Of a stretch of DNA of 14,697 bases, positions 7,422-14,697 are shown piece after piece. The translations under genes were made by a program, and so were the position numbers. The notes beneath the pieces are model-generated. The model ran no database searches and was not told the DNA's origin. It saw nothing but the letters and a program-made list of their open reading frames with translations. The DNA comes from Bacteroidota bacterium (GTDB lineage: Bacteria > Bacteroidota > Bacteroidia > Chitinophagales > Chitinophagaceae), in NCBI GenBank assembly GCA_023386395.1, contig JAEWJV010000565.1, forward strand, positions 1-14,697. The letters run 5' to 3'. The first letter of the stretch is position 1. Every line of letters starts with the position of its first letter.

Positions 7422-8576
7422 ATGTATCCCAATTTATATTATCTCATTGAAGAATTTTTTGTAATAAGTCTTCCGTTCCTGAAGGCTGTAAGCACCGCTG
7501 GTTTTTTTATGGCGCTGGCTTTTGTTCCGGCTGCATGCTTATGGGAACATGAATTAAAATATAAAGAAAAAATTGGTGAATTAACATACAGGACTGAAAC
7601 AATAACTGTTGGCAATGGCATAAATATTCAACGCATATTGTTTCATTTTATATTGGGCTTTATTGGCGGCTTTAAATTAATTGGCTTGTTTACCGGCGAT
7701 ACGTATGAAAACAATGCTGACTATTTTTTTTCATTACAAGGCAACTTAACAGCGGGAATTATTTGCGGAGCTATCTGGGCCTTTGTAACTTTTTATATTC
7801 AATACAAGCGGCGGCCTGCCGTTCCTTATAACGACATTGAAAAAATTTATCCGCACGAATATGTACCACATGCCATTTTAGTTGCGGCTTTGTCGGGCAT
7901 TATTGGTGCAAAAGTTTTTGGTGTATTGGAACACTGGGGTAAATTTATTAAAGATCCTGTACACACTTTCTTTTCTTCGGAAGGTTTTGCATTTCTCGGC
8001 GGTTTTATTGTAGCCACATTTGCCATGTGGTTGTATCATTACAAGTTTAGCGTACAGCGCATGCGCATGGCAGACGCATTGGCGCCGGCGTTAATATTGG
8101 GTTATTCGTTGGGGAGGCTCGGTTGCCATATTGCAGGCGATGGCGACTGGGGTATAAATAATCCAAAACCTAATCCTTTATCCTGGTTACCCAATTGGTT
8201 ATGGAGCTATGATTATCCTCATAACATTTTGCGCAAGGGCATTTATATGCAGGGCTGCACATGGGATGATTATTGTTATAAACTTGCTGTACCTGTATAT
8301 CCAACGCCTTTATATGAGCTGGTCATGGGATTAATAATCGTACTGGTTTTATTATTTGCTTTAAGGCGTGAAAAGCTTGCAGGCCGTGTATCTGCATATT
8401 GTTTAATGCTGATGGGTATTGAACGTTTTTTAATTGAAAAGATAAGGGTTGATGTTCGTTATGATTTTTTTGGCCTGCATCCCACGCAGGCAGAGATACT
8501 TGCTGTGTTTTGTTTTTGTTGCGGTGTACTGTTATATTTTATAGCGTCCGTATTAAAGGCGAATAAGATTAAATAA
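7422..8576 (+). CDS. Prolipoprotein diacylglyceryl transferase (Lgt)-like membrane protein with divergent signature
   Basis: Lgt transfers diacylglycerol from phosphatidylglycerol to the lipobox Cys of prolipoproteins in the inner membrane. This 384-residue protein has several hydrophobic segments (about 12-38, 72-92, 108-126, 148-168, 186-206, 300-314, 358-378). It keeps Lgt-like landmarks: GYSLGRLGCHIAGDGDWGI (227-245), PVYPTPLYE (291-299) and ERFLIEKIR with Arg342. Compared from memory with the E. coli signature GRxGNFxNGE, Arg232 is kept, but the first Asn is Cys235 and the second is Ala238. The segment GFAFLGGF (188-195) has Leu192 where E. coli has the essential His of FHGG. It is also longer than E. 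coli Lgt (291 residues), partly through residues ~250-290 after the signature. It may be a Bacteroidota Lgt paralogue with altered activity. The gene is 56 bp after the esterase operon and may be co-transcribed with it. Confidence 0.75.
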   Translation: MYPNLYYLIEEFFVISLPFLKAVSTAGFFMALAFVPAACLWEHELKYKEKIGELTYRTETITVGNGINIQRILFHFILGFIGGFKLIGLFTGDTYENNADYFFSLQGNLTAGIICGAIWAFVTFYIQYKRRPAVPYNDIEKIYPHEYVPHAILVAALSGIIGAKVFGVLEHWGKFIKDPVHTFFSSEGFAFLGGFIVATFAMWLYHYKFSVQRMRMADALAPALILGYSLGRLGCHIAGDGDWGINNPKPNPLSWLPNWLWSYDYPHNILRKGIYMQGCTWDDYCYKLAVPVYPTPLYELVMGLIIVLVLLFALRREKLAGRVSAYCLMLMGIERFLIEKIRVDVRYDFFGLHPTQAEILAVFCFCCGVLLYFIASVLKANKIK

Positions 8577-8593
8577 TTTTTTCAAAAAGTTCA

Positions 8594-10132
8594 TTAATAC
8601 CTGATCTCAAAAAAATCAAATGCAGCGGGTTCATTTCCCTGCTGTAATAAGCCTGGTCTCGGTGCGCGGTCCCAGGGTGGCAAAAAATCTGCATTAAAAT
8701 AATCCGCTCCTGTTATTATTTCATTCCATTTGCCTGCAATATCACCCCAGTAAAACCTGAGTTTGCAACCATCCTTCACTGCCAGCTTTAAATACAACGG
8801 TTGTGCAGCATTTGCATTTATAGCATTCAATACTTTCTTTTCATTATCCTTGATATACCAAACCTGCACAATATTATTTTTAATGCCAATGCCCGCAGAT
8901 TGGTTCGCATCGCCATAAACACATAATCCCTTTAATGAACCATTGTTATTCACTACAGCCGCAGTTATTTCATAATTGGGTTTATATGGGCGCACTGATA
9001 ATGCTATACCGGTTGTATTATCTTCTGTGGGTTTGCCTGATAAATACAATAACCCTTTTTCAATCTTTATTTGCGGCTGTGAATGCCTGAAATCCCATTG
9101 CCAGTAGTTGTTCAATTTACCGGTTGAAAAATCATCTTTAAAGCTTGCAGGGTTTTCGCCGCTAATAGGTTTAATCACCGGCCAGCCTGTTTGTTTATCC
9201 CAGTCCAGTTTTGCAAGCATGCCTTGTCTTCCTGTATAAACATCATTCACTTGGCTGTAAGCATGGTATAAATAATAATCTTCCCCTTTCGCATTGTTTA
9301 CAATAGTACCATGCCCGGTACATTTCCATTCGCCATATTCAGTAAGCACAGGATTGTTTTCATACTTAGTATAAGGGCCTTTAAGTGATGCCGACCTGGC
9401 TACATTTACATGATAACTGCACTTGCTTCCGCAGCAACTGCCTGCCGAATAAAATATGTAATAATAATTATTGCGTTTAATTATACATTGTCCTTCCAGG
9501 CCAATCTTTTCATCATCACGCAGCAGCATAAAAGGCTCGCCTGTAGTTTTTAGCCCATCATCGGTAAGCTGATAACATAATAACTCTATCGGGCGGTTAT
9601 CCAAACCATAAGCCTTGAATGACATGTATAACTTACCATCACTTTCTATAATAAAAGGATCGATGGCTTCTTTGTGAAACTCCAGCACAATACCCTGATC
9701 TGTGAAGCCTTTTTCAGGATTTTTTGATGTAGCTACGCCTATGCATGAAATGTTATCAGCTTTTTTACGCGCTGTATAATAAGCATAATATATTCCGTTG
9801 CGATAATACAGTTCAGGCGCCCAGAATGATGAAGAAGCCCACGCCGGTGTTTGCGGAAATAGATAACCCGACTGTTTCCAGTGAATGAGATCAGTTGATT
9901 TAAAAAGAGGATAATGCGGCGCCCATTCAGATGATGTTCCGGCAGCGTAATAGCTATTGCCAACTCGGATAACAGAAGGATCTGCAAAGTCGCCGGGAAT
10001 TACAGGCTGTATGGTATCGCTGATGAACGACTTCGGATTCACAGGACTATAAAAAACTTTTTTCTCACTATGCATTGAAAAACACACAGCCATTTGCATG
10101 ATCCAATTTGTAAGTAATACAGTGGCATTCAT
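8594..10132 (-). CDS. GH43-family glycosidase with C-terminal beta-sandwich
   Basis: GH43 enzymes are inverting beta-xylosidases, alpha-L-arabinofuranosidases or arabinanases with a five-bladed propeller. The three acidic residues are visible: Asp51 in GDFADPSVI (general base), Asp158 in AIDPFI (pKa modulator) and Glu213 in GLEGQ (general acid). FWAPELYY (103-110), the Cys-rich AGSCCGSKCSYHV (230-242) and GHG with His274 are further GH43 landmarks. Blades run to ~325, and residues ~330-512 form a second beta-sandwich opening FKDDFS, as in two-domain GH43 proteins. The N-terminus is hydrophobic (about 4-20) but has no basic n-region, clear signal peptidase I site or good lipobox, so export is uncertain. 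It lies 15 bp after the Lnt stop, in the same reading frame, and is probably co-transcribed with it. Linkage specificity cannot be set from sequence alone. Confidence 0.9.
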   Translation of the reverse strand: MNATVLLTNWIMQMAVCFSMHSEKKVFYSPVNPKSFISDTIQPVIPGDFADPSVIRVGNSYYAAGTSSEWAPHYPLFKSTDLIHWKQSGYLFPQTPAWASSSFWAPELYYRNGIYYAYYTARKKADNISCIGVATSKNPEKGFTDQGIVLEFHKEAIDPFIIESDGKLYMSFKAYGLDNRPIELLCYQLTDDGLKTTGEPFMLLRDDEKIGLEGQCIIKRNNYYYIFYSAGSCCGSKCSYHVNVARSASLKGPYTKYENNPVLTEYGEWKCTGHGTIVNNAKGEDYYLYHAYSQVNDVYTGRQGMLAKLDWDKQTGWPVIKPISGENPASFKDDFSTGKLNNYWQWDFRHSQPQIKIEKGLLYLSGKPTEDNTTGIALSVRPYKPNYEITAAVVNNNGSLKGLCVYGDANQSAGIGIKNNIVQVWYIKDNEKKVLNAINANAAQPLYLKLAVKDGCKLRFYWGDIAGKWNEIITGADYFNADFLPPWDRAPRPGLLQQGNEPAAFDFFEIRY

Positions 10133-10147
10133 AAGTAGTTCCCGGTG

Positions 10148-11665
10148 TTAATTGTCCTTTGTAAAAAATTTAAATACGGTAACAGCCAGTACAAATATGG
10201 CACAAGCTGAAATAAATAAATATGAATATTTTACAGCTAAACTTTTGTAATCGTTCGTGTAAACCGTTTCGTCCATTACAAACGGCACAACATCCCTTCT
10301 TTGATTGATGATAACGCCATTGGCGCTTATAAAACCGGAATAGCCATTATTTGAATTAACTGCCATATCTTTTCTTGTTTCCACAGCCCTTAACCTTGCC
10401 TTGTAAAAATGATTGCGCACAATATAAGTGTTATTAAACCAGCCATCGTTACTCATGTTGCATAAAAACTGCGCATCATTATTTACTGCAAACATGGCTG
10501 CTTTTACGCCGGACGATTCATTACAAATCAACATGCCCGCTTTACCATAAGCTGTTTGCAAAGGAAGGTTATGAGCGGTGTTTGTACTTACGATAAATCC
10601 ATTACTCGAAAAGAAAGGAAGGTTTATATTAAACAACGGCGCTTCAATTAACGATAATAAAGATTGTTTGTCATACCGCCCGGCAACATTACCGTCCGGC
10701 TGAATGCAATAAGAAGAATTATTCACAACATTATCTTTCATCGCTGTATTAATGCCCAGTATGTGTGTAGCATTTGAAGGGCCTGATATTTTCAATATTT
10801 CATTTACAAGATCATCGTCTTTCCTGTATGTCCATGGAACAGCAGATTCTGACCATAGTATAATGCCGGGATGTTGTGCAGCAGCTTCTTCATCAAGCCG
10901 GAGCAGGCGTTGTACAAGCGCATCGCCATTCGTATCATCCCACTTAATATCAGGCAAAATATTTTCGTTGATTAAAGCAATTTTTACAGGATGTTTTTTA
11001 TCAATGGTTGAATTGAAACCTGAATATATCCAATAACCACAAAACATATAAAGAATAACAATTGCAATCGGTATGCTTAACCGCAACCATTGTTTTTGAA
11101 GAATAAAAACAGCGGCCAGATAATTAATAACAATTAATATAAAAGATAAAACAGCACTGCCAAACAGGGCAGCCGGCTGAATGGCATACAAATTCCCAAT
11201 CAGCGAACTGCCCGCATAAAAACCAAACCATGGAAAACCCTCTGCAATAAATGATAATAAAAATTCAAACAAACAAAAAACAGTGGCCATTATTACACTG
11301 TTAAGTAAAACATCCGCAACATTCCTTAATGGTCTCTGCAGCAATGAGTAACAAAATAATAAGCAACCCCAGTAAAATGCAACAAACACCATACATAGCA
11401 ACATTACGCCTGTGCCATATAAAAAATTATAACCGGTAAAACGTTGTGCGCCGGTTATCATCCAATAATAGGCAAAGCATGAAAAGGCTGCACCGAAAAC
11501 TAATCCTGACCTGAAGCATTTTTTGGAAGATGCATTTATAATGCACATAAACAGCGGTGTAAAAGCAATCCATCCAGTATAAAAATCAATCCGGCATATT
11601 GAAATAAAAACAAGCAAGGCTGCAACAATAATCGCTGCAAAATTGTAAATACTTTGTTTGTTCAT
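10148..11665 (-). CDS. lnt: Apolipoprotein N-acyltransferase (Lnt)
   Basis: Lnt adds the third acyl chain to the N-terminal Cys of diacylglyceryl-lipoproteins in the inner membrane. The N-terminal ~215 residues contain several membrane segments, followed by a nitrilase-like periplasmic domain and a final membrane segment (~483-500). Numbering here starts at an upstream in-frame TTG (11671). The catalytic triad is visible: Glu275 in LWSESAVPW, Lys335 in GRYDKQSLL and Cys383 in GMLICNESSG. The accessory Glu eight residues after the Lys (Glu343) is also kept. The usual CYE after the nucleophile is CNE here. NDGWF (408-412) and ARLRAVETRK (425-434) match the family's conserved C-terminal blocks. 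The ATG at 11665 (MNKQSIYNF) is preferred over the TTG two codons upstream. The length is ordinary for the family. It is the first gene of a two-gene unit with GH43 and is divergent from the T9SS gene. Confidence 0.9.
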   Translation of the reverse strand: MNKQSIYNFAAIIVAALLVFISICRIDFYTGWIAFTPLFMCIINASSKKCFRSGLVFGAAFSCFAYYWMITGAQRFTGYNFLYGTGVMLLCMVFVAFYWGCLLFCYSLLQRPLRNVADVLLNSVIMATVFCLFEFLLSFIAEGFPWFGFYAGSSLIGNLYAIQPAALFGSAVLSFILIVINYLAAVFILQKQWLRLSIPIAIVILYMFCGYWIYSGFNSTIDKKHPVKIALINENILPDIKWDDTNGDALVQRLLRLDEEAAAQHPGIILWSESAVPWTYRKDDDLVNEILKISGPSNATHILGINTAMKDNVVNNSSYCIQPDGNVAGRYDKQSLLSLIEAPLFNINLPFFSSNGFIVSTNTAHNLPLQTAYGKAGMLICNESSGVKAAMFAVNNDAQFLCNMSNDGWFNNTYIVRNHFYKARLRAVETRKDMAVNSNNGYSGFISANGVIINQRRDVVPFVMDETVYTNDYKSLAVKYSYLFISACAIFVLAVTVFKFFTKDN

Positions 11666-11671
11666 CAGCAA

Positions 11672-11948
11672 TAAATGTAATTGCGCAAAATAGCCCGTCC
11701 GGTAATAAATATCATATAGTCCTGCAAAAGAGCTGTTACCTCAGTGCCATACAATTAAAATATTTGTTGAATTTATTTATAAAACAATAGCGGTTACGGG
11801 GTTGTGAATGTACTATTGAAAAACATTTGAAGTGATTGCCATATCTAACCCTGGAAGAAAAATATATATTATGCGATGTGTTGGCCGCTTTTCTTACAGG
11901 CAGCTAATCTTATGAATCAAATAATTCTCCACATAAATTTAAAAAAGC
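11672..11948. promoter_or_regulatory. Divergent intergenic region between lnt and the T9SS propeller gene
   Basis: About 280 bp of AT-rich sequence separate the divergent starts and must contain promoters for both units. I found no exact TAnnTTTG element. Near matches are AACATTTG around 11821-11828 on the plus strand, with a TTG 17 bp upstream, and TATTTTG on the minus strand near 11686-11692. Neither is strong enough to call. The plus-strand leader ends in an A-rich run directly before the ATG at 11949. I saw no ORF, strong hairpin or repeat here. Confidence 0.3.
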
Positions 11949-14519
11949 ATGAAAAAATGTACACTGCTCATCTTCCTGTGTGTTGCATTCAGCACATCCT
12001 CTTTTGCTTTTATTTCACAAGGCAACTGGCGATGGCGTAATAATAACGGTTCTCAATCTTCTGCCACGTGGAAGGCTGCTGAAAACCAGTCAATCACCAT
12101 TAATTCAATTGACAGCATTTTGCGTTTGCGTATCCAGTTGCAAAACACCACCGGCGAAAACAAAAGCTTTAATGCGAACCTGCAGGTAGCTTCTTCCCCT
12201 AACGGTCCCTGGCGTTACCTCACCAATTTTGACAACAATAATCCATTTAAAATAACGCTGGCAAATACGATCGTCACCGATCTCGCTGCAACCACGCAAC
12301 AATTAAGCAGCACCGGCAATACATTCATGCCGGGAAAACTATTGGCCCGGACGAATGAGCTTAACCAGTCAATGGATAACAATACTGTAACGGAGTATGA
12401 ATACAGTATTCAGCCTACAGAAAATATAACAGCCGGAACAATGTATTATTTTAAGATTCCCAACCTTGATTATCCAGTGGCACTGCCTTCAATAAAGGCC
12501 GCTGCAAACATCAATTCAAAAGCAAAGTTGTTAACCAACGGAAGCTTCGAAAAAAATATGCAGAACTGGCAATTTAAAAAGAAAGCCGCGGTTGTTGCAT
12601 CGGCTTCTGTTATAGATTCTTTGTATAAAGACGGGCTAAAATCTTTACAGGTAAATGTTACCAGCCGCGGCGCTGTACCGGATGTAGGGTTGCAGCATGA
12701 TATGATGGCCTTCAAAAAAGGTAAAGTATATATGGTGCGCTTTTGGGCAAAGGCAAAAAAGCGGTCAGCAAAAATGAAACTGGTTATAAAGGGTGCCGCC
12801 AAAACACTGCAATACGATTATAAGTTATATACAGGCTGGGAAGAATTTCAATTTGCATTTAAAGCAGTGGATGCAAGGGCTGCACTTGGTTTTGTGTTTT
12901 TATCAAATACAGAATATAATATTGATAAGGTAGAAATATTAGATGAAACAGATAATGAAATTGATGTGGCCATGAATTATATGTGGCAAAATAACCGGCC
13001 GGAAAATGAATATGCATGGCTGAGTGCCGACGGGCAAATATCCGAACCATTACCCGACGGAAGAACTGTGTGGACTTTCTCTGACGGATGGTATGGTTAT
13101 AACGATACTACCACCAACTCAATGAGCACAAACCGGTTACTCCGCAATACCCTGGTATTGCAAACAGCAGATAAGCCAAATGGTATTTTGCACACGATGA
13201 TTGGCGGAACGGTTGATGAGCCAAAAGCCATTATGGAGCCGCCAAACCCTGTTGGCCATGATGACTTTTTCTGGCCAAGGGATATGATCGTGGAAAATGA
13301 TTCGCTGAAAGTGCTGCTGCCGGATGTGGTACAACTTAATGAAGGTGATCCTTTAATGTATGGCAACCGCGAAGCCGTGGCTGTGTTTTCTTTGCCCGGC
13401 CTTACGCTGCACAGCATAGAATGGATGCCCTGGATCGGCACACTTCAGTATAATACTTTATGCAAGGCAGACGATGGATACACCTATGCATATGCAGCTC
13501 GCGAAATAAACCAGTATGAATCGCATGCGGTTGTAGCAAGGTTTCCTACAGGCCAGTTTTCCGCAACAACGCCGTGGCAGTTTTTAACTGACACAGGCTG
13601 GAGTTACGATTATCAGGACAGTAAAGAAATTGCAGATGTGAATTTGTATTCAGTGGTGCGCATGGGGCCTAATCATTATGTAGCCTTGTTCATGACGCCT
13701 TTAAGCGATAAGATAGAAGTGGAATATGCACAATCGCCCACCGGCCCCTGGGTTAACAGAAGTATTGTGGGACAAATTGAAGGGCAGGCTGATATTATGA
13801 GCTATTTCGCATTGATTCATGAGGAGACGGAAAATAACGGAACCTATACTTTTTCTTATTGCAACATTGGCGACATCGGGCAAATGCTGGACGATAAAAC
13901 CGTTTACTGGCCTACATTTCAGCGTGCCGATTTAAAAAGCTTATCGCCATTTACGGATGGTTCGCCTGTTGCCAAAATGGACGCGTTTGATGCAAAACCG
14001 GAAGACAATACAAAAGTGTTATTAAACTGGAAGATGGCGACAGAAACAGGCAGTGACCATTTCATAATTCAGCACAGCACCAATGGTAAAACGGGCTGGC
14101 GCAATGTGGCCACTGTAAAAAGCAGGGGCAATTCTTTAGAAGCGCAATCTTACAATACGTACGATTTGCAGCCTGTTAATGGCAATAATTATTACCAGCT
14201 TATGCAGGTAAATAAAGATGGCAGCAATAAAATTTCTGATGTAAAGGTTGTAACCTTAAACATTGAAACGCCCACAGTAAAAGTATATCCCAATCCATCC
14301 GATGGCAATGCTTTTATTGCATTGAATAATTACAATGGCACACACATAAAGATAGAAGTAACAGATATAAACGGAAGATTGATCTTATCGAAAAATATAC
14401 AGGTTGAAAAGAAAGGTGATTATACTATACCATTCGCAGGTAAACCTGCAGCAGGAATGTATAACGTAGTTATCAAAGGCAATAACCTGAACGAAACAAT
14501 TCGGTTGATAATCCAATAG
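11949..14519 (+). CDS. T9SS-exported multidomain protein: beta-rich module, CBM4/9-like module, DUF5005-like propeller, sorting domain
   Basis: The function is not established; the architecture suggests a secreted glycan-active or glycan-binding protein. Residues 1-20 are a signal peptide (cut SFA|F). Residues ~21-180 open with QGNWRWRNNNGS and form a beta-rich module seen at the front of other Bacteroidota exported proteins. Residues ~194-333 begin LLTNGSFE and end YNIDKVEI, the hallmarks of a CBM4/9-like jelly roll. Residues ~355-665 carry LPDGRTVWTFSDG, HDDFFWP, VVARF, SPTGPW and LIHEE motifs and are colinear with the C-terminus of the GH92 protein. They resemble DUF5005/DUF4185 propeller-like domains (recalled). 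Residues ~680-770 look Fn3-like (LLNWKMATE, HFIIQHSTNG). Residues ~776-856 (KVYPNPSDG, ITDINGR-like strand, AAGMYNVVI) are a type A T9SS sorting domain, so the product crosses the outer membrane and is probably surface-attached or released. The divergent gene is lnt; a hairpin lies 42 bp downstream. Confidence 0.85.
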   Translation: MKKCTLLIFLCVAFSTSSFAFISQGNWRWRNNNGSQSSATWKAAENQSITINSIDSILRLRIQLQNTTGENKSFNANLQVASSPNGPWRYLTNFDNNNPFKITLANTIVTDLAATTQQLSSTGNTFMPGKLLARTNELNQSMDNNTVTEYEYSIQPTENITAGTMYYFKIPNLDYPVALPSIKAAANINSKAKLLTNGSFEKNMQNWQFKKKAAVVASASVIDSLYKDGLKSLQVNVTSRGAVPDVGLQHDMMAFKKGKVYMVRFWAKAKKRSAKMKLVIKGAAKTLQYDYKLYTGWEEFQFAFKAVDARAALGFVFLSNTEYNIDKVEILDETDNEIDVAMNYMWQNNRPENEYAWLSADGQISEPLPDGRTVWTFSDGWYGYNDTTTNSMSTNRLLRNTLVLQTADKPNGILHTMIGGTVDEPKAIMEPPNPVGHDDFFWPRDMIVENDSLKVLLPDVVQLNEGDPLMYGNREAVAVFSLPGLTLHSIEWMPWIGTLQYNTLCKADDGYTYAYAAREINQYESHAVVARFPTGQFSATTPWQFLTDTGWSYDYQDSKEIADVNLYSVVRMGPNHYVALFMTPLSDKIEVEYAQSPTGPWVNRSIVGQIEGQADIMSYFALIHEETENNGTYTFSYCNIGDIGQMLDDKTVYWPTFQRADLKSLSPFTDGSPVAKMDAFDAKPEDNTKVLLNWKMATETGSDHFIIQHSTNGKTGWRNVATVKSRGNSLEAQSYNTYDLQPVNGNNYYQLMQVNKDGSNKISDVKVVTLNIETPTVKVYPNPSDGNAFIALNNYNGTHIKIEVTDINGRLILSKNIQVEKKGDYTIPFAGKPAAGMYNVVIKGNNLNETIRLIIQ

Positions 14520-14560
14520 TTATAGCTGACGATTTGATTTTAAAAGTCTTTCAAAAAAGA

Positions 14561-14590
14561 TAATGGGCTGGCCAAAAGGCCAGCCCATTA
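14561..14590. terminator. Perfect 13-bp-arm hairpin, terminator-like
   Basis: TAATGGGCTGGCC (14561-14573) and GGCCAGCCCATTA (14578-14590) are perfect inverted repeats around an AAAA loop, 42 bp after the T9SS stop. The plus strand has an A-run before the stem (AAAAAAGA) and AAAAA after it. The T-run needed for intrinsic termination therefore follows the stem only on the minus strand. It may still end the T9SS transcript, but its polarity fits better with stopping leftward transcription. Confidence 0.6.
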
Positions 14591-14620
14591 AAAACGGCAT
14601 AGCTTTACATAAACATTATT

Positions 14621-14697
14621 ATGCTGGACATTGTTATCGAAGCACGCAATGCGGCTATCAGCCCCTCAATGCAGGTAAAACGCATCCTGCCTTTCCG
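14621..14697 (+). CDS. Start of a plus-strand gene, possibly a pirin-family protein (3' truncated by window edge)
   Basis: An ATG at 14621 opens a frame that runs off the window after 25 codons. It begins MLDIVIEARNAAI and contains VKRILPF, with an in-frame TAG upstream at 14600-14602. The short opening strand and the (V)(K/R)R(I/V)LP segment about 18 residues in resemble the beginning of bacterial pirin-family cupins (VRRxLP before the MVGPF block). The diagnostic metal-binding histidines would lie beyond the edge, so the family call rests on very little sequence. It sits 31 bp after the hairpin and appears separate from the T9SS gene. Confidence 0.4.
   Translation, partial: MLDIVIEARNAAISPSMQVKRILPF

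Noticed and set aside
8574..8593. T-run followed by A-run between the convergent Lgt-like and GH43 stops.
   Set aside because: The TTTTTT/AAAAA pairing is only 5-6 A-T pairs with no GC stem; it is not a convincing terminator.
11669..11671. TTG as the start of Lnt.
   Set aside because: An ATG two codons downstream (11665-11663) gives an equally complete membrane protein and is the more usual start.
14605..14697. Open minus-strand frame of 30 codons entering from the right edge and ending at 14605, which the hairpin could terminate.
   Set aside because: Its translation (RMRFTCIEGLIAA..., ending in Ile/Met-rich residues) looks like an antisense shadow of the plus-strand gene starting at 14621, whose translation is more protein-like.
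1..14697. Searched by eye for tRNA/rRNA genes, CRISPR arrays, transposases, attachment-site repeats and riboswitches.
   Set aside because: None was recognised; the window is almost fully occupied by eight large genes and two partial ones.

Overview
The window reads as chromosomal DNA of a Bacteroidota bacterium, most likely from the Chitinophagaceae/Sphingobacteriia side rather than Bacteroides. Three things point this way: moderately AT-rich sequence, A-rich leaders in place of strong Shine-Dalgarno sites, and a type IX secretion (T9SS) C-terminal sorting domain on the last large gene. The gene families are also typical of that group's carbohydrate-degrading loci. No rRNA, tRNA, transposase or CRISPR array was recognised.

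Layout, left to right. (1) The 3' end of a plus-strand gene that looks like a GH38 alpha-mannosidase (2-445). It converges on (2) a large minus-strand exported GH92 alpha-mannosidase (485-3847) that carries an extra C-terminal beta-propeller-like domain. (3) A 154-bp divergent intergenic region with an 11-bp imperfect dyad. (4) A plus-strand pair of secreted esterases 13 bp apart: an SGNH/GDSL hydrolase (4002-5399) and a sialate O-acetylesterase-family protein with an inserted jelly-roll module (5413-7365). (5) A plus-strand prolipoprotein diacylglyceryl transferase (Lgt)-like membrane protein with a divergent signature (7422-8576). It converges on (6) a minus-strand pair, apolipoprotein N-acyltransferase (Lnt) followed by a GH43 glycosidase (11665 down to 8594). 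(7) A ~280-bp divergent intergenic region. (8) A plus-strand, 856-residue T9SS-exported protein with an N-terminal beta-rich module, a CBM4/9-like module, a propeller-like domain and a sorting domain (11949-14519). (9) A perfect 13-bp-arm hairpin and the first 25 codons of a new plus-strand gene, possibly a pirin (14621 to the edge).

Function. Most genes encode exported enzymes that act on glycans: two alpha-mannosidase families on facing strands, two acyl-ester hydrolases and a GH43 arabinosidase/xylosidase-type enzyme. Together they suggest stepwise attack on a decorated, acetylated, mannose- and possibly pentose-containing glycan. No SusC/SusD pair, sensor or sigma/anti-sigma pair lies in the window, so it is either one side of a larger locus or a stand-alone CAZyme cluster.

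The two least ordinary points are these. First, the C-terminal part of the GH92 protein and the central part of the T9SS protein appear to be colinear copies of the same propeller-like domain (DUF5005/DUF4185-like), possibly an uncharacterised glycan-active module. Second, two lipoprotein-maturation homologues, a degenerate Lgt-like protein and an Lnt, sit inside the CAZyme cluster on either side of the GH43 gene.
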